Assembly: GCF_002208095.1 (NCBI RefSeq)
Contig: NZ_CP017990.1
Span: forward strand, 1,736,001 to 1,800,000
Length of the DNA stretch: 64,000 nt
Reading direction: 5' to 3'
Origin: Enterobacter cloacae complex sp. ECNIH7
GTDB lineage: Bacteria > Pseudomonadota > Gammaproteobacteria > Enterobacterales > Enterobacteriaceae
Part shown: positions 55,364-62,847 of the stretch, in pieces
Numbering within the stretch: position 1 is the stretch's first letter
Layout: the number at the start of each line of letters is the position of its first letter
Made by a program: the position numbers and the translations under genes
The notes under the pieces: model-generated
Told to the model about the DNA's origin: nothing
Database searches by the model: none
Seen by the model: the letters and a program-made list of their open reading frames with translations, nothing else

Positions 55364-56056
55364 TCAGAAGATTGTTGATACCCAAAACAGCCTTCCTAAA
55401 ACCTCAAGACTATCCATGTCTACTTCTTCGTCAGGGTATTCATCAGAGTTGTAGCTTCTGATTGTTACCTTATCTGGCCCAGATCTGTAGAGGATTTTTA
55501 ACCTTTTCCATCCACCTTGGTTGATGCCGTAAATTTTACCATCCACGATACGCTTGTCATGGCAGTTTATGGCAACAGTTGAGCCATCAGCGATCACTGG
55601 CTCCATGCTATTCCCGTGTGCAGCAAAGCATAGAACGCCATCACCATCACTATTAGCTCCCACCTTTCGCAATGTTGCTTTGGAAAACCTAAGTTTTTTG
55701 CCATTGTAATCATCATTAAGAGCGCTGCCATCTCCACATGCGAACTCGATATCCTTTAAGTAAGGCACCTCTACCTCATCATCCTCAAGCGGCGTTTGCT
55801 TATCCCATGGATCTATACCAAACATCCTTTGTTCTGGAGTTTTTGCGGGCCCCATGGTGCCTTCACCAGTGCTTAACCATATTGGATCTACATCCAACGC
55901 TTTGGCTATATCCACGATTTTTCCGCTGGACTGAGCTTTTCCTGAGGTTAGTTTTTGTATGGCCCCCTGGCTTACCCCAACCCTATGCGCTAATTGACTT
56001 TGAGTAGCCCCGGCATGAGCCATCGCCAGCCTTAGTCTTTCTGCAAGTGTGTTCAT
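55364..56056 (-). CDS. CI-type phage repressor (HTH + S24 autoprotease)
   Basis: A 230-aa repressor. The HTH_3 domain lies at about residues 5-62 (TQSQLAHRVGVSQGAIQKLTSG). A Cys-Gly self-cleavage site is likely in EFACGDGS (about 105-112). The S24 domain has the serine in AHGNSMEP and the lysine in WKRLKILY. By analogy with lambda CI it holds the lysogenic state and is cut with RecA help after DNA damage. A -35 TTGCCA / -10 TTAAAT pair upstream is a possible maintenance promoter. Confidence 0.93.
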   Translation of the reverse strand: MNTLAERLRLAMAHAGATQSQLAHRVGVSQGAIQKLTSGKAQSSGKIVDIAKALDVDPIWLSTGEGTMGPAKTPEQRMFGIDPWDKQTPLEDDEVEVPYLKDIEFACGDGSALNDDYNGKKLRFSKATLRKVGANSDGDGVLCFAAHGNSMEPVIADGSTVAINCHDKRIVDGKIYGINQGGWKRLKILYRSGPDKVTIRSYNSDEYPDEEVDMDSLEVLGRLFWVSTIF

Positions 56057-56084
56057 CTAAGTATCTCCGATTTCTGTGCATATT

Positions 56085-56174
56085 TAATACCACAGGATTA
56101 ACCATGGCAAGCGGATAATACTTGATTAATTATTCCTTTGGTATTATTTTATATCTTTAATATTAATACTAAGG
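56085..56174. promoter_or_regulatory. Repressor/Cro operator region
   Basis: The divergent gap between repressor and Cro-like genes holds four AATACY motifs: 56085-56096 (plus), 56116-56125 (plus), 56135-56146 (minus) and 56164-56174 (plus). Two fit AATACC-N3-GG-ATTA/AATA, 15 bases long and partly symmetric. They overlap the likely promoters on both strands. Promoter hexamers for the rightward gene are not clear-cut. Confidence 0.65.
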
Positions 56175-56182
56175 GCTTTGTT

Positions 56183-56425
56183 ATGACTGATGAGGTTTTT
56201 GAATCCCCAATGGCGAAAGCCGTGTACGTTGCTGGTGGGCAAAGTTCGCTTGCTAAAAAGGTTGGCGTTACGCAAGGAGCGGTCTGGAAGTGGGTCAGGG
56301 GGATCAAGAAAGTTTCTCCTGTCCATGCAGTGGCAGTCTCAAACGCAGTTAATGGAGTTGTTAAGCCTCATGAACTGCGTCCTGATTTGCCGACTCTTTT
56401 CCCGCACCCGGGCAATGAGGTGTGA
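56183..56425 (+). CDS. Cro/YdaS-type DNA-binding protein
   Basis: An 80-aa HTH protein with the pattern QSSLAKKVGVTQGAVWKWVRG, typical of YdaS/Cro-like phage regulators. The start at 56183 (MTDEVFESPM) is chosen because the longer frame reads through the operator. As the first gene rightward, opposite the repressor, it should act as the lytic Cro. Confidence 0.85.
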   Translation: MTDEVFESPMAKAVYVAGGQSSLAKKVGVTQGAVWKWVRGIKKVSPVHAVAVSNAVNGVVKPHELRPDLPTLFPHPGNEV

Positions 56426-56426
56426 C

Positions 56427-56507
56427 ATGTCACGGCATTATTGCGTCAGCGAACCTTTACTGGTGGCTGAATTCAGTAACGAAAATGAGTTGGCGGGTGT
56501 CGCATGA
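56427..56507 (+). CDS. Possible 26-aa peptide gene
   Basis: ATG at 56427, one base after the cro-like stop and behind GAGG, encodes 26 aa ending GVA. Its TGA overlaps the ATG of the replication gene (ATGA). The fit suggests a real coupled leader-type gene, but its length gives little independent support. Confidence 0.45.
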   Translation: MSRHYCVSEPLLVAEFSNENELAGVA

Positions 56508-57313
56508 GCATGGAACTGATGGTTAAAGCAATGAAGGTCAAGGTGGGAAATCCACTGCGTAAGCTCGTGCTACTGAAGCTTGCAGATAACGCTAGTGACC
56601 ATGGCGAGTGCTGGCCAAGCTATCAACATATCGCCGATCAGTGCGAAATCAGTAAGCGATCTGTGATGATTCACATTGATGCTTTATGCGAATGCGGCCT
56701 GGTAAAAAAAGAACTTCGCCGAGGTCCAAAAGGTAACTCAAGTAATGTATATCGGCTTGATTTCAGTAGTGCAGGAGATTCACTAGGGGGTAGTGCAAAT
56801 CGTTCACTACCTGGTGCAGCAGATTCACCCCGTAGTGCAGGAGATTCACTAGGTGGTAGTGCAGGAGCTGCACCCATAATCAGTCACTCTTTTGAACCAG
56901 TCAATGAATCAGTCATAGAACATAAATATAACGGTTCATCTGATAACCATTCTGAAAATCGCTCTTCCAAAGAGAACTATTCCAACGAGTTCGAGAAGGC
57001 ATGGCAGGCATACCCTAAACGTGCTGGCGGTAATTCTAAAGCTGCCGCCTGGAAAGCCTGGAAAGCTCGAATCAAAGACGGTGTTAACACTGAGGCAATG
57101 CTGGCTGGTGTAAACCGTTATGCAGGTTATGTCCGTGCTACAGGTAGCGCCGGAACGCAGTACGTGAAACAGGCGGCGACGTTCTTTGGACCCGATCGGC
57201 ATTTCGAAGAGCCATGGCAGGCGCCATCTGGTGCGGTAAGCGGTAGACCTGGTGGGCTGCCGGTTTCTGGGTTTAGTGAACAAGACTATGGCCAATCAGA
57301 CTGCAACTGGTAA
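56504..57313 (+). CDS. O-like replication initiator with internal origin
   Basis: A 269-aa protein. The N-terminal winged-helix domain (about residues 15-90: HIADQCEISKRSVMIHIDAL) binds DNA. A Ser/Gly/Ala-rich linker (about 88-125) is encoded by the repeat array. The C-terminal domain (about 155-240, EFEKAWQAYPKRAGGNSK) resembles other phage initiator C-termini that recruit helicase. Arrangement with a DnaC-like and DnaB-like gene downstream parallels lambda O and P22 gp18/gp12 organisation. Confidence 0.85.
   Translation: MSMELMVKAMKVKVGNPLRKLVLLKLADNASDHGECWPSYQHIADQCEISKRSVMIHIDALCECGLVKKELRRGPKGNSSNVYRLDFSSAGDSLGGSANRSLPGAADSPRSAGDSLGGSAGAAPIISHSFEPVNESVIEHKYNGSSDNHSENRSSKENYSNEFEKAWQAYPKRAGGNSKAAAWKAWKARIKDGVNTEAMLAGVNRYAGYVRATGSAGTQYVKQAATFFGPDRHFEEPWQAPSGAVSGRPGGLPVSGFSEQDYGQSDCNW
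56767..56877 (+). repeat. Iteron array, probable phage replication origin
   Basis: Five copies of a 21-base unit begin at 56767, 56791, 56812, 56833 and 56857 (spacing 24, 21, 21, 24). The first and fourth are identical: TAGTG-CAGGAGATT-CACTA then GG, an imperfect palindrome with TAGTG/CACTA arms. The others vary in 3-9 positions. They lie in frame inside the initiator gene, as the lambda origin lies inside O. Confidence 0.82.
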
Positions 57314-57328
57314 GCAGGAGAAATCACA

Positions 57329-58210
57329 ATGCTGAGTATTAAACAACGCGAAGAAAGGGAAGCTCTGGTGGCAAAGCGCGAAGGGCTTCGTGAAGAACTG
57401 GCGTTTGCTGTTGAACATAAAAAACCGTGGCAGTGGGGGAGCTGGGAGTCCGGCGAGGTCCACGCCGCCGACTGTGAAAAACATGGCAACTATCAGCGCA
57501 TTTCCCTCACTGGAAAAGCATATCGTGGAGTTGAAAACGTTAAATACTCCCAGTGCCCGGAGTGTGTGAAAGCGGAACTTGCTGACATTGAATCCAGTCT
57601 GCGTGCATTACGAGTAGTCGACCTGATGGACAATGCCGGGATCGCAAGACGATTCGAAGCATGTGAATTCGATAATTACCAGGCTGTCAACCCGGATGCC
57701 GCCAAAAATCTGGCAGTCTGTCAGCGCTACACCGCCAGTTGGCCTGATCGCCTGAAAGCTGGAACTGGGCTCGTCATGACCGGAAACTGCGGGACCGGTA
57801 AAAACCATCTGGCAGTGGCCATGGCGAAGAGCATTATCCGTGGACATCTCGCTAAAGTGGAAATCACCGACGTTATGCGCCTCACCCGAGCAGTGAAAAG
57901 CACGTGGCGCCACAATGCTGAAATGACCGAGGAAGATGTAATTGAACGTTTCGCTTCATTGGATCTGCTAATTATCGACGAGGTGGGCGTTCAGTTCGGC
58001 AGTCCGACTGAAATGACCATCCTTCAGGAAATTATCAATGCTAGGTACGAAAGCATTTTGCCAACAATCCTGATCAGCAATCTTACATTCGACCAGTTGA
58101 AAGAAACGATTGGCGAGAGAATTGTGGATCGGGTTACCGATGGTGGCCGCAACCGTCTGGCATTTGGCTGGGGAAGTTTCCGTGCCATCGCGTCAGGAGT
58201 TGTAGCATGA
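57329..58210 (+). CDS. DnaC-like helicase loader (AAA+ ATPase)
   Basis: A 293-aa protein. The N-terminal third has two Cys-x2-Cys-like features (CEKHGNY and CPECVKAE) that may bind zinc. The AAA+ core has Walker A GNCGTGKNH, with the same GKN as E. coli DnaC, Walker B LLIIDEVG and an Arg-finger region near GERIVDRV. It should load the downstream helicase on the origin. It overlaps the next gene by 4 bases. Confidence 0.9.
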   Translation: MLSIKQREEREALVAKREGLREELAFAVEHKKPWQWGSWESGEVHAADCEKHGNYQRISLTGKAYRGVENVKYSQCPECVKAELADIESSLRALRVVDLMDNAGIARRFEACEFDNYQAVNPDAAKNLAVCQRYTASWPDRLKAGTGLVMTGNCGTGKNHLAVAMAKSIIRGHLAKVEITDVMRLTRAVKSTWRHNAEMTEEDVIERFASLDLLIIDEVGVQFGSPTEMTILQEIINARYESILPTILISNLTFDQLKETIGERIVDRVTDGGRNRLAFGWGSFRAIASGVVA

Positions 58211-59586
58211 CTCCTGTCTGGAAAAATGAAGATCTGGAAGGTGCGGTGATCGGCGCAATTTTTCTGCGTGGTGCCGACCCTGAGGTACTGGATATTCTTT
58301 CCAGGGTGCCAGCCACCGCTTTCTCGGTACCGCAGTATCGGGAAATATATACTGGGATCTGCCGTCAGGCGCGTGGAGCTGGCGTTATTGACCCTGTACT
58401 GCTCTGCGAAAACATGCCAAAGCACAGCGCAATCATTATGGACTCGAGCCGTATCGCATGGGCGAAGTCGGCGCTTGTGTCCTACGTTTCCACGCTGGAG
58501 CGTAATGCAGCTGTTCGCGATGCCGAAGCTGTCATTGAAAGGGCGCTGGCCGATCTCCGGAATGCTCACAATAGTGATGCGGCTTTATCGGCATTCAGGG
58601 CCGCACAGAACAGCATTGCAGCAATTACTCTCGAAGAAAAGACCGTTCAGCCAGTTCATATCGACGACATTCTTCCTGCTGTGGTGGATCGGGTAGATGC
58701 GCGCAACCGTGGGCTTGAAGAAGCCAGAAGCCTCATGACAGGTATCGAAGAGCTGGACGCAAAGACTGGCGGCATTGAACCAACAGACTTGGTGTTTATC
58801 GCTGCGCGGCCGTCGATGGGTAAAACTGAATTGGCGCTGGATATCATCGACAAGGTTTCTGAGCAGGGCCGTGGTGTGCTGTTCTTCAGCATGGAAATGC
58901 CTAATATCCAGATCGGAGAGCGAATGGTATCTGCTGCCGGCGGCATGTCGGTTTCACGCCTGAAAAAGGCTGCTGATTTTGATGATGAGGACTGGGCCAG
59001 GCTGACAAACGGTGTAGAACGGCTGACTGGTCGTAGCATCTGGATGGTTGATTCCACCGATCTGACAGTAGATCAGATTCAACAGATAGCTACCCGCCTA
59101 CAGCTGGCGCATCCGGAAATAGCGCTGGTGGTCGTGGATTACCTGGCACTCATCAAAATTGAAAGCACTGCACGATATGACCTTGCCGTCGGTGAGGTGT
59201 CAAAAGGACTCAAGCGTCTGGCTAAATCCAATAAAACTCCGGTCCTTGCCCTGAGCCAGCTTTCTCGTGGCGTTGAGTCGAGACCCAACAAACGACCGAT
59301 GAACTCAGACCTCAAAAACTCGGGTGAGATTGAGGCTGATGCTGATCTGATCATGATGCTATACCGAGATGAAGTTTATAACCCTGAGTCGCCAGCGAAG
59401 GGGATCGCGGAAATTAACGTGACCAAACAGCGCAACGGTGAATTGGGTACGATCTACCGTCGATTCTATAACGGGCACTTCCTGCCAATTGACCAGGAGT
59501 TAGCAAAGCAGCGTTCGGCGCCACAGCAGAAAGCTCAGACCAGACGTTACTCAAAAGAAAAGCATTCCAGCAATGCAGACTATTAA
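58207..59586 (+). CDS. DnaB-like replicative helicase
   Basis: A 459-aa hexameric helicase. The N-terminal domain is at about residues 5-105; the RecA-like C-terminal domain has Walker A ARPSMGKTE (about 198-206), Walker B ALVVVDYLALI, and the DnaB signature SQLSRGVESR. Similar in length to P22 gp12. Having both loader and helicase makes the phage largely independent of host DnaB and DnaC. Confidence 0.93.
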   Translation: MTPVWKNEDLEGAVIGAIFLRGADPEVLDILSRVPATAFSVPQYREIYTGICRQARGAGVIDPVLLCENMPKHSAIIMDSSRIAWAKSALVSYVSTLERNAAVRDAEAVIERALADLRNAHNSDAALSAFRAAQNSIAAITLEEKTVQPVHIDDILPAVVDRVDARNRGLEEARSLMTGIEELDAKTGGIEPTDLVFIAARPSMGKTELALDIIDKVSEQGRGVLFFSMEMPNIQIGERMVSAAGGMSVSRLKKAADFDDEDWARLTNGVERLTGRSIWMVDSTDLTVDQIQQIATRLQLAHPEIALVVVDYLALIKIESTARYDLAVGEVSKGLKRLAKSNKTPVLALSQLSRGVESRPNKRPMNSDLKNSGEIEADADLIMMLYRDEVYNPESPAKGIAEINVTKQRNGELGTIYRRFYNGHFLPIDQELAKQRSAPQQKAQTRRYSKEKHSSNADY

Positions 59587-59613
59587 AAACATCAAAGCAA
59601 CGAGGGCAACCTT

Positions 59614-60396
59614 ATGAAACTGGAAGCATCGCTCAAACATTTTAGTCCTCAGGGAATGCACATCAGCGACGACGTGAAAGGAACCTCTCCGGATCGTCTC
59701 ACTGGTACTGATGTTATGGCAGCGATTGGTACCACCAGCAGCCGTGCACGCTTCGGACTGGCGGCGTTCTTCGGTAAAGCGGGAATCAGCAAAACGGATG
59801 AACAGCTCGCAGTTCAGGCGCTGGCGCGATATGCGATGGATGTCGCACCGAAGAATGTTCGCAAAGCAGCTGGTGGGCAGTTCGGATGGTGTATGCAGAT
59901 GCTGGCACAATTTGCCTTTGCTGATTACTCCCGTTCGGCGGCTACCAGCGTGACATGTCACAGTTGCAGCGGTACCGGGTTTATCTCCGGGAATGAGGAT
60001 GTGGTTAAACATCCTGGTATTTTCGACGCCGACGGTGCCGAAGTGGTGGCCCCGAAGATTAAAAATGAGCTGGTGAATAGGGTTTGCGGAACATGCGGAG
60101 GAAAGAAAGTGATCCTTGCCCGGTGCAGGTGTGGAGGTAAAGGCGAAGTGTTGGACCGCAAAGCGACTAAAGACCGCGGCGCACCGGTTTTCAAAACGTG
60201 TGAACGTTGCTCTGGTAATGGCTTCTCTGCTATCTCCTCGGCGACGGTACACCGAGCCATTCTGAAGCGTCTCCCGGACCTCCATCAGTCCTCATGGTCA
60301 CGTAACTGGAAACCCTTCTATGAAATGCTGGTGGACACTTTGCGTCAGGGGGAGCGTCATGCAGCAGTGGAATTTGAGAAGGCGACAACTTATTAA
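59614..60396 (+). CDS. Q-type late antitermination protein
   Basis: A 260-aa protein of the phage 82-like Q family (Antiterm). The N-terminal half is helical. The C-terminal half has DnaJ-like zinc motifs: CHSCSGTGF, CGTCGG, CRCGGKGE and CERCSGNGF. It should bind near the late promoter just downstream and let RNA polymerase pass the following terminators into the lysis and structural genes. Confidence 0.87.
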   Translation: MKLEASLKHFSPQGMHISDDVKGTSPDRLTGTDVMAAIGTTSSRARFGLAAFFGKAGISKTDEQLAVQALARYAMDVAPKNVRKAAGGQFGWCMQMLAQFAFADYSRSAATSVTCHSCSGTGFISGNEDVVKHPGIFDADGAEVVAPKIKNELVNRVCGTCGGKKVILARCRCGGKGEVLDRKATKDRGAPVFKTCERCSGNGFSAISSATVHRAILKRLPDLHQSSWSRNWKPFYEMLVDTLRQGERHAAVEFEKATTY

Positions 60397-60437
60397 TATG
60401 ATCGGAGCAAATGGTGACACTTTTTTGCACGTTAGTG

Positions 60438-60467
60438 TTGACTTTGCATAAAACTGTCCTGTATGCT
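60438..60467 (+). promoter_or_regulatory. Candidate late promoter pR'
   Basis: TTGACT (60438-60443) and TATGCT (60462-60467) with an 18-base spacer, 41 bases after the Q stop and just before a terminator pair. Placement fits the Q-controlled late promoter. Confidence 0.55.
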
Positions 60468-60500
60468 TTCCATCGTGGGATATTACGCCTACACGACACC

Positions 60501-60530
60501 AAACCCGCCTCAGTGCGGGTTTTTTATTTT
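60501..60530 (+). terminator. tR'-like terminator
   Basis: AAACCCGC and GCGGGTTT form an 8-bp stem with a 6-base loop, followed by TTTTATTTT. It lies about 30 bases after the probable late start point. Confidence 0.9.
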
Positions 60531-60532
60531 AA

Positions 60533-60558
60533 GGGCTGCCTCCGGGTGGCCTTTTTTG
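60533..60558 (+). terminator. Second, tandem terminator
   Basis: GGCTGCC and GGTGGCC pair with two G-T wobbles around TCCG, followed by TTTTTTG. It immediately follows the first terminator. Confidence 0.7.
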
Positions 60559-60663
60559 TTTCCCCTCGTTCTGAGAGGACTCATGGCGATGATGTATTGA
60601 CCGCTAGAATGGATTAGTCGTAACTTATTATTGTGGTGAATCCTTTCTAAGCGAAAGGGCGTT

Positions 60664-60734
60664 CCAGTCAACTGCTATCTGCAGGTATGCGCGCGGCTTT
60701 GCTGACTGGGGTAGAGTCACCGGGAGGCACCCGG
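60664..60734 (+). other. Inverted repeats in late leader
   Basis: CCAGTCA (60664-60670) pairs with TGACTGG (60703-60709), enclosing a smaller CTGC/GCAG hairpin. An adjacent CCGGG/CCCGG hairpin (about 60720-60734) follows. No T-run follows either, so this looks like structured leader RNA rather than a terminator. Confidence 0.5.
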
Positions 60735-60773
60735 CACCATGATAACAACAATAAAAGCACCAAATTCCTTGAG

Positions 60774-60801
60774 AGCCTGCCCTAAAAAGCAGGTTTTTTT
60801 T
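60774..60801 (+). terminator. Third terminator of late leader
   Basis: CCTGC / GCAGG with an 8-base loop and eight following T. The short stem makes it weaker than the others. Confidence 0.75.
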
Positions 60802-60846
60802 ATGTTTTTGTTAACTGCTGCTACGCTTTGAGTTGTGGGTCTAAGA

Positions 60847-60912
60847 TAACTGACTGATGGTTCTCCTGAACCATAGTGAATCAGCCCGATACTGCATCAC
60901 TCTGGTCAGTTA
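60847..60912 (+). other. Predicted three-way-junction RNA element
   Basis: Outer arms TAACTGAC (60847-60854) and GTCAGTTA (60905-60912) enclose two abutting hairpins. One is ATGGTTC-TCCT-GAACCAT (60857-60874). The other is AGTGA/TCACT (60875-60879, 60897-60901). The arms were found by eye; no covariation evidence is available. Confidence 0.5.
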
Positions 60913-60956
60913 GCAATACTCACGACTACCTACCTTACTTACAATAGTCACTCATT

Positions 60957-60984
60957 AGCCCGCCTTCAAAAGCGGGCTTTTTTT
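60957..60984 (+). terminator. Fourth terminator of late leader
   Basis: AGCCCGC and GCGGGCT around an 8-base loop, followed by TTTTTT, about 50 bases before the first holin-like gene. Confidence 0.88.
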
Positions 60985-61034
60985 ATCTCCCCTCAAATTT
61001 TCTGAGAGGATTCACAGCAATAAGAGGGGGCTAA

Positions 61035-61421
61035 ATGTCCGATCCTGTTTCTGGCACTACGGTAGCGGCTGGTGGTCTGCTGGTTTCAGTCCTGTACGGT
61101 GTCTTTACTCATACTGATTTCGGAGTGGTGTTTGGAGCGTTTGGTGGCGCGGTGTTTTACGTTGCGACAGCTGCAAACCTTACGCGTGCGCGCCTGGCTG
61201 CATACTTCCTGACCTCATTCATTGTTGGAGTGCTTGGTGCCGGGTTTGTTGGATCATGGCTAAATGCTGCATCGAGTTATGAAAAACCACTGGATGCACT
61301 TGGTGCAGTGATTCTGTCTGCGCTGTGTATAAAAATCCTAACTTTTCTTAATAACCAGGACCTGAACACCCTGTTCGGTTTTTTCTCACGGTTACGCGGA
61401 GGAGGGGGAAATGGTAATTGA
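61035..61421 (+). CDS. Putative phage holin or holin-like protein (128 aa)
   Basis: First gene of the lysis cassette. Four hydrophobic stretches (about residues 11-28, 30-48, 55-77 and 88-106) and a Gly/Arg-rich tail. The start follows AGAGGGGG. Holins collect in the inner membrane and trigger timed lysis. Its end overlaps the next membrane gene by 11 bases; one of the pair may be the antiholin. Confidence 0.72.
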   Translation: MSDPVSGTTVAAGGLLVSVLYGVFTHTDFGVVFGAFGGAVFYVATAANLTRARLAAYFLTSFIVGVLGAGFVGSWLNAASSYEKPLDALGAVILSALCIKILTFLNNQDLNTLFGFFSRLRGGGGNGN

Positions 61422-61689
61422 CCCGTCAGCTGTCTTAAACGCGTTTATCTGCTCGGTGATCGTCGTCGTTCTGATGTTCTACCAGCGCCATGGTGCCCGG
61501 CACCGTCCTTTCATCTCAATCCTGGCGTATATAATCATCCTGGTTTACGCAGTAATCCCGTGGCAATTCATCTTCGGCCTCTATCGTGACTCCAGTTGGC
61601 TGGTGGTAGTGGCAAACCTCCTGATATGCGCAGCTGTTATGAAGGTCCGGGGAAATCTGGCGCGTCTGGTTGATCTTCTGAGGCACTAA
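61411..61689 (+). CDS. Phage holin-family protein (92 aa)
   Basis: Three hydrophobic helices (about residues 7-23, 33-53 and 60-78) and a basic C-terminus, consistent with the PF05449-type holin family. Start ATG at 61411 follows GGAGGAGGGGG. It shares one base with the endolysin start. Pairing with the preceding holin-like gene suggests a two-component system. Confidence 0.78.
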   Translation: MVIDPSAVLNAFICSVIVVVLMFYQRHGARHRPFISILAYIIILVYAVIPWQFIFGLYRDSSWLVVVANLLICAAVMKVRGNLARLVDLLRH

Positions 61690-62318
61690 TGAACCAAATA
61701 CTATTTCAAAAGGCGGCTGGCATTAGCGCCGGGCTCGCTTTGCGCTGGTTTCAGCATATCGATGCTGCAATGAAGGAATTCGGCATCACGGCACCGCTCG
61801 ATCAGGCCATGTTCATCGCACAGATGGGGCATGAGTCCACGGGATTTACCCGGCTGGTGGAAAACCTGAATTACGCGGCTGAAAACTTAGTGCCTACATT
61901 CGGCAGACACCGCATTACTCCCCAGCAGGCCGCCGCACTCGGCAGAACGGCAACGCAACCGGCAAATCAGAAAGCGATAGCCAATCTGGTTTATGGCGGT
62001 GAGTGGGGCAAAAAGAACTTGGGCAACCAGGTTGCTGGTGATGGCTGGAAATATCGCGGTCGCGGCCTGAAGCAAATCACCGGGCTCAGCAATTACCGCA
62101 ACTGTGGCAACGCGCTGAAGTTGGACCTTGTAACCCAGCCTGAATTGCTGGAACAGGATGAATATGCTGCGCGCTCCGCTGCATGGTTCTACGTCTCGCA
62201 CGGATGCCTGCTCCATTCCGGCGACGTGGAGCGCGTCACGCTGCTTATCAATGGCGGACGTAACGGGCTGGATAAACGCCGCGCGCTGTTTAACCTGGCG
62301 AAATCTGTGCTGGTGTGA
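61689..62318 (+). CDS. GH19-family endolysin
   Basis: A 209-aa chitinase-like glycoside hydrolase family 19 lysozyme that cuts peptidoglycan. The catalytic Glu is probably Glu49 in AQMGHESTGF; YRGRGLKQITGLSNY is a further family motif. There is no signal peptide, so release depends on the holin. Confidence 0.92.
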   Translation: MNQILFQKAAGISAGLALRWFQHIDAAMKEFGITAPLDQAMFIAQMGHESTGFTRLVENLNYAAENLVPTFGRHRITPQQAAALGRTATQPANQKAIANLVYGGEWGKKNLGNQVAGDGWKYRGRGLKQITGLSNYRNCGNALKLDLVTQPELLEQDEYAARSAAWFYVSHGCLLHSGDVERVTLLINGGRNGLDKRRALFNLAKSVLV

Positions 62319-62325
62319 GGTCACT

Positions 62326-62601
62326 ATGGGGTTTGAAACTTTAATTGGTATTGCTGCAGCAGTCATTGCCGCCATCGCTGGCGCTTTCGGCCTGGGCCAT
62401 ATTCGCGGCTCAAGCAAAGCAGAAGCAAAAGCAGATCAGCAGCGCACCGAAGATAACGCAGCTGCAACGGTCGCAGCAGCAGAACGCCGGGTAGAGACAA
62501 CGAAAGAGGCCAGCAATGTTCAGCAGACAGTTAACCATATGCCTGATGACGATGTTGATCGCGAGCTGCGTGACACGTGGAAGCGTCCCGGTGGTGGTTG
62601 A
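62326..62601 (+). CDS. Inner-membrane spanin (Rz-like, DUF2681)
   Basis: A 91-aa protein with an N-terminal membrane anchor (about residues 5-24) and an Ala/Glu-rich periplasmic coiled coil (about 28-75). The start at 62326 follows GAGG, 7 bases after the endolysin stop. The o-spanin gene starts within its last 86 bases in another frame, the typical Rz/Rz1 overlap. Confidence 0.82.
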   Translation: MGFETLIGIAAAVIAAIAGAFGLGHIRGSSKAEAKADQQRTEDNAAATVAAAERRVETTKEASNVQQTVNHMPDDDVDRELRDTWKRPGGG

Positions 62602-62752
62602 TACCGCCTGTGACTGGGTAAAGCCGATCTACCTGACTGAACACGATATCGACGTTATGGACCGCCAGACGAAGAAAGACATCCTGGCGCATAACAAAGC
62701 GTGGCAGGCGAACTGCCAGAAACCAATAGCAGTCACCATTCCAAAAGGATAA
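62516..62752 (+). CDS. Outer-membrane spanin lipoprotein (Rz1-like)
   Basis: A 78-aa lipoprotein overlapping the i-spanin gene in the +1 frame relative to it. The lipobox LIASC places the modified cysteine at residue 18, and Val at +2 permits outer-membrane sorting. The mature part is about 60 aa. With the i-spanin it spans the periplasm and disrupts the outer membrane at lysis. Start preceded by GAGG. Confidence 0.8.
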   Translation: MFSRQLTICLMTMLIASCVTRGSVPVVVDTACDWVKPIYLTEHDIDVMDRQTKKDILAHNKAWQANCQKPIAVTIPKG

Positions 62753-62807
62753 GCATGACAGCAGGCATTCAATTATCGGCTATGATGATGCTCTTTTATT
62801 TAGTTGC

Positions 62808-62840
62808 TGATATAATCCCCCCTAAATGATTTCAGGAGGG
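62808..62840 (+). promoter_or_regulatory. Extended -10 promoter and ribosome site of the post-lysis cassette
   Basis: TG-A-TATAAT (62808-62816) is a perfect extended -10 element; no good -35 is present, which such promoters do not need. A start near 62823 would give a short leader with AGGAGGG (62834-62840), 7 bases before the TTG start at 62848. This gives the downstream pair its own expression, independent of Q. Confidence 0.65.
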
Positions 62841-62847
62841 ATCTGCG

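Larger units (their letters stand above)
60397..61034 (+). other. Late regulatory region without genes
   Basis: A 638-base gap between Q and the first holin-like gene. It holds a candidate late promoter, at least four terminators, and several inverted repeats listed separately. No tRNA cloverleaf or convincing reading frame is visible. The arrangement corresponds to pR'-tR' of lambdoid phages. Confidence 0.8.

Noticed and set aside
56767..56877. CRISPR-like regular repeats
   Set aside because: The units are nearly contiguous without unique spacers, lie in a coding frame and fit an iteron array.
57787..57813. Degenerate Walker A (GKN in place of GKT/S) in the loader
   Set aside because: E. 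coli DnaC has the same GKN, so it is normal for this family and not a defect.
60600..60960. tRNA genes downstream of Q, as in some Shiga-toxin phages
   Set aside because: The inverted repeats do not form a cloverleaf with acceptor, anticodon and T-arm motifs.
62755..62829. A 24-aa hydrophobic frame before the post-lysis cassette
   Set aside because: It has no ribosome site and contains the TGATATAAT promoter; more likely noncoding promoter DNA.
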